From assembly GCA_947174825.1 (NCBI GenBank), contig CAMWKN010000062.1:1-7590 (forward strand): a stretch of 7,590 bases of DNA. Direction: 5' to 3'. Shown piece after piece: positions 5,999-7,590 of the stretch. Numbering within the stretch: position 1 is the first letter of the stretch; each line of letters starts with the position of its first letter. The notes under the pieces are model-generated. The model did not search any database, was not told the origin of the DNA, and saw only the letters and a program-made list of their open reading frames with translations. The DNA comes from an uncultured Clostridium sp. (GTDB taxonomy: Bacteria; Bacillota_A; Clostridia; Lachnospirales; Lachnospiraceae). The position numbers and the translations under genes are program-made.

Positions 5999-7099
5999 AT
6001 GGCAGGTTCTACATTTGGCAAATTATTTCGTGTAACAACATGGGGGGAGTCCCATGGTGTGGGAATCGGAGCGGTGATAGATGGCTGTCCGGCTGGATTA
6101 CCATTGAATGAAGAGATTGTGCAGCAGTATCTGAACCGCAGAAAGCCTGGTCAGACAAAGTATTCTACGCCAAGGAAGGAAGACGATCTGGTGCAGATCC
6201 AGTCTGGAATATTTGAGGGAAAAACCACAGGCACACCGATTTCCATGGTGGTGTATAATCAGACGCAGCGTTCTAAAGATTATTCGGATATTGCCAGCTA
6301 TTATCGTCCGGGACATGCGGATTATACCTTTGATCAAAAATACGGTTTTCGTGATTATCGTGGTGGTGGTCGTTCCTCTGGCAGAGAGACCATTGGACGG
6401 GTAGCCGGTGGTGCAGTGGCAGAGGAAATTCTTAAGGCTATGGGAATTGAGGTTTTTGCCTATAGCCAGTCCGTTGCCGGAATTGCCATAGACCGGGCAA
6501 AAGCCACCAGAGAAAATATTGCCAAGAGTCCGCTATTTATGCCGGATTTGGAGGCTTCCCGGCAGGCAGAGGATTGTCTGGTGGAGAAAATGTCAGAACA
6601 AAATTCTGCCGGCGGTATGGTAGAATGTATTGTGCGTGGTTTGCCTGCAGGAGTGGGGGAGCCGGTTTTTGATAAACTGGATGCTGTGCTGGCACAGGCA
6701 GTAATGTCCATTGGTGCAGTAAAAGGCGTGGAGATTGGAGACGGCTTTTTGGCAGCAGACAGTTATGGTTCTGATTTTAATGATAGTTTTTGTAGGAAAG
6801 AGGATGGGATCGGAAAGCAGACCAACCATGCCGGAGGAATTTTGGGGGGCATCAGTGATGGCAGTGATGTGATATTACGTGCTGCTATTAAGCCGACACC
6901 CTCCATTGCCAGAGAGCAGCAAACGGTAAATCGGGATGGAGAAGAAATTGCCATTCAAATTCGTGGCAGACATGATCCGATTATTGTGCCAAGGGCGGTT
7001 GTGGTGGTAGAGTCCATGGTGGCAATTTCTGTGCTGGATCTGCTGTTTCAGTCCATGACATCCAGAATGGATGGGATTCTTCGGTATTTTGCCGATTGA
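5999..7099 (+). CDS. aroC: Chorismate synthase
   Basis: Chorismate synthase uses reduced FMN to convert 5-enolpyruvylshikimate-3-phosphate to chorismate and phosphate, the last step of the shikimate pathway. The 366-residue product has the typical length and all family signatures: TTWGESHG (13-20) with conserved H19, YYRPGHADYT (101-110) with H106, the GGGRSSGRET block (122-131), GSDFNDSF (257-264), NHAGGILGGISDG (276-288), and RGRHDPIIVPRAV with R324/D326 near the C-terminus. The frame is open from an ATG at 5981, but the start at 5999 is preferred because MAGSTFG is the common family N-terminus and a GGGAGGGAAAGGA ribosome binding stretch precedes it. It follows the AICAR formyltransferase after 28 bases with no terminator, so it probably shares the ZTP-controlled transcript. 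The gene appears intact. Confidence 0.97.
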   Translation: MAGSTFGKLFRVTTWGESHGVGIGAVIDGCPAGLPLNEEIVQQYLNRRKPGQTKYSTPRKEDDLVQIQSGIFEGKTTGTPISMVVYNQTQRSKDYSDIASYYRPGHADYTFDQKYGFRDYRGGGRSSGRETIGRVAGGAVAEEILKAMGIEVFAYSQSVAGIAIDRAKATRENIAKSPLFMPDLEASRQAEDCLVEKMSEQNSAGGMVECIVRGLPAGVGEPVFDKLDAVLAQAVMSIGAVKGVEIGDGFLAADSYGSDFNDSFCRKEDGIGKQTNHAGGILGGISDGSDVILRAAIKPTPSIAREQQTVNRDGEEIAIQIRGRHDPIIVPRAVVVVESMVAISVLDLLFQSMTSRMDGILRYFAD

Positions 7100-7176
7100 T
7101 TGTATTGATAATAAATCGTTACGCCAGAGATGGTATCTGCATAAGTTATATGGTAGGGACATATAGGAGGAAAAAA

Positions 7177-7359
7177 ATGCGATACTATTATTATGGGAAT
7201 CAATATGATCAGCAGAAACAGGCGATTCATGCTATGCATGTGTCTGATTCACAGGGTGTAAGAGCAGAAAAGCCGGATGACCGTGATCTGATTATAGAGG
7301 ATGATACGATTTATGAAATTGACAGAGAATGCCTTCGTTGCAGACGGCATACTCATTAA
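7177..7359 (+). CDS. Small hypothetical protein (60 residues)
   Basis: I do not recognise this protein. It starts MRYYYYGNQYDQQKQAIHAM, has no signal peptide or membrane segment, is acidic in the middle (PDDRDLIIEDDTIYEIDREC), and ends in a basic C-x2-C tail with histidines (CLRCRRHTH). The ATG at 7177 has an AGGAGG site (7165-7170) 6 bases upstream, which makes it a convincing gene; the frame is open further back to 7096, but without support. It lies 77 bases after aroC, with no terminator seen in between, and just before the strong hairpin at 7378-7412, so it is probably the last gene of this operon. The C-x2-C with nearby His could bind a metal, but two cysteines alone are weak evidence. 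Confidence 0.72.
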   Translation: MRYYYYGNQYDQQKQAIHAMHVSDSQGVRAEKPDDRDLIIEDDTIYEIDRECLRCRRHTH

Positions 7360-7377
7360 GAATAAGAAGAATCGTTA

Positions 7378-7412
7378 GAAAGGGCTGGCACCGAATTGGT
7401 GCCAGCCCTTTC
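7378..7412. terminator. Strong hairpin between convergent genes, likely terminator
   Basis: A perfect 15-bp stem (7378-7392 with 7398-7412; core GGGCTGGCACC) encloses the 5-base loop GAATT. It lies 18 bases after the stop of the small plus-strand gene and 28 bases beyond the stop of the minus-strand gene. The AAA/TTT at the stem base gives only a short T run in each direction, so termination may be partly stem-driven; a bidirectional role fits the convergent layout. Confidence 0.8.
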
Positions 7413-7440
7413 CACAAAGGAGCGTTCTGTTTTAGATGGA

Positions 7441-7590
7441 TTAGAAACCACCGCCACAGCAGCACAGGATAAGTAAGCTCCAGATGATACAGCTGCATCC
7501 GCACCCATCATTTCCGCCACAGCCGCCTCCGCAGCGGCCGAAAGTATTTCCGCCGCCACAGCAGCACAGGAGTAACAGGATGATAATCCA
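7441..7590 (-). CDS. Cys/Gly-rich small protein (partial, 5' end beyond right edge)
   Basis: The minus strand from 7590 to a TAA at 7441-7443 reads 49 residues without a stop, with no start codon inside the window, so the N-terminus lies to the right. The sequence opens WIIILLLLCCCGGGN, continues through GRCGGGCGG and GCGCSCIIW, then repeats as LLILCCCGGGF at the very end. Two hydrophobic Leu/Ile runs, each leading into CCCGGG, flank a Cys/Gly core; 12 of 49 residues are Cys. This is the style of the clostridial proteins annotated as 'chorion class high-cysteine' (HCB-like), whose function is not known. The frame is preferred over the overlapping Ala-rich frame because of this composition and repeat. 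It is convergent with the aroC operon across the hairpin at 7378-7412. Confidence 0.75.
   Translation of the reverse strand, partial: WIIILLLLCCCGGGNTFGRCGGGCGGNDGCGCSCIIWSLLILCCCGGGF
7448..7570. repeat. Direct repeat pair inside the Cys/Gly-rich gene
   Basis: Two 21-base units (7448-7468 and 7550-7570) sharing CGCCACAGCAGCACAGG and differing at one base encode the two LCCCGGG motifs on the minus strand. They suggest an internal duplication in the protein. Confidence 0.75.

Noticed and set aside
7100..7176. Separate promoter for the 60-residue gene
   Set aside because: TTACGC and TAAGTT at 17-base spacing can be found, but both are weak matches, and read-through from aroC is a simpler explanation.
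7356..7559. 67-residue Ala-rich minus-strand frame
   Set aside because: It is another frame of the Cys/Gly-rich gene: GCN codons appear because the real frame is rich in TGC/TGT and GGC. It also runs through the hairpin at 7378-7412.

Overview
The window looks like a piece of chromosome from a Gram-positive, low-to-moderate GC Firmicute, most likely a Clostridia member of the Lachnospiraceae type. The reasons are strong AGGAGG-type ribosome binding sites on almost every gene, a clostridial-style IMP cyclohydrolase paired with a stand-alone AICAR transformylase under a ZTP riboswitch, a YjfB-like protein, and a Cys/Gly-rich 'high-cysteine' small protein. The genus is inferred, not proven.

Left part (1-911, minus strand): the N-terminal 52 codons of a response regulator, running off the left edge just after its phospho-acceptor Asp, with an HD-domain phosphohydrolase gene upstream of it on the same strand. 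A divergent intergenic region (912-1154) carries a good extended -10 promoter for each direction. Middle-left part (1155-3717, plus strand): a four-helix membrane protein of unknown function with a large acidic external domain, a 63-residue YjfB-like putative motility protein, and a HAD-superfamily phosphatase made as a lipoprotein. These three are close together with no terminator seen between them.

Centre (3718-4066): a sigma-A-like promoter, a ZTP (pfl) riboswitch whose 3' strand doubles as the 5' arm of an intrinsic terminator, then a hairpin-rich MITE/REP-like intergenic element placed between terminator and first gene. Downstream is a plus-strand operon: IMP cyclohydrolase (PurO-type), AICAR formyltransferase (PurH transformylase domain only), and chorismate synthase (aroC), followed by a 60-residue unknown protein. 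The two purine enzymes together do the last two steps to IMP, normally done by bifunctional PurH. The AICAR formyltransferase is broken here by an apparent one-base deletion near 5404, so it reads as two overlapping fragments; this is either a real lesion or a sequence error.

The logic of the operon is coherent. ZTP accumulates when 10-formyl-tetrahydrofolate is short, and AICAR formyltransferase is the enzyme that stalls in that case. Chorismate is the precursor of p-aminobenzoate and so of folate. Placing aroC behind the same switch would couple purine and folate-precursor supply. A strong hairpin (7378-7412) separates this operon from a convergent minus-strand gene for a Cys/Gly-rich protein that enters from the right edge.
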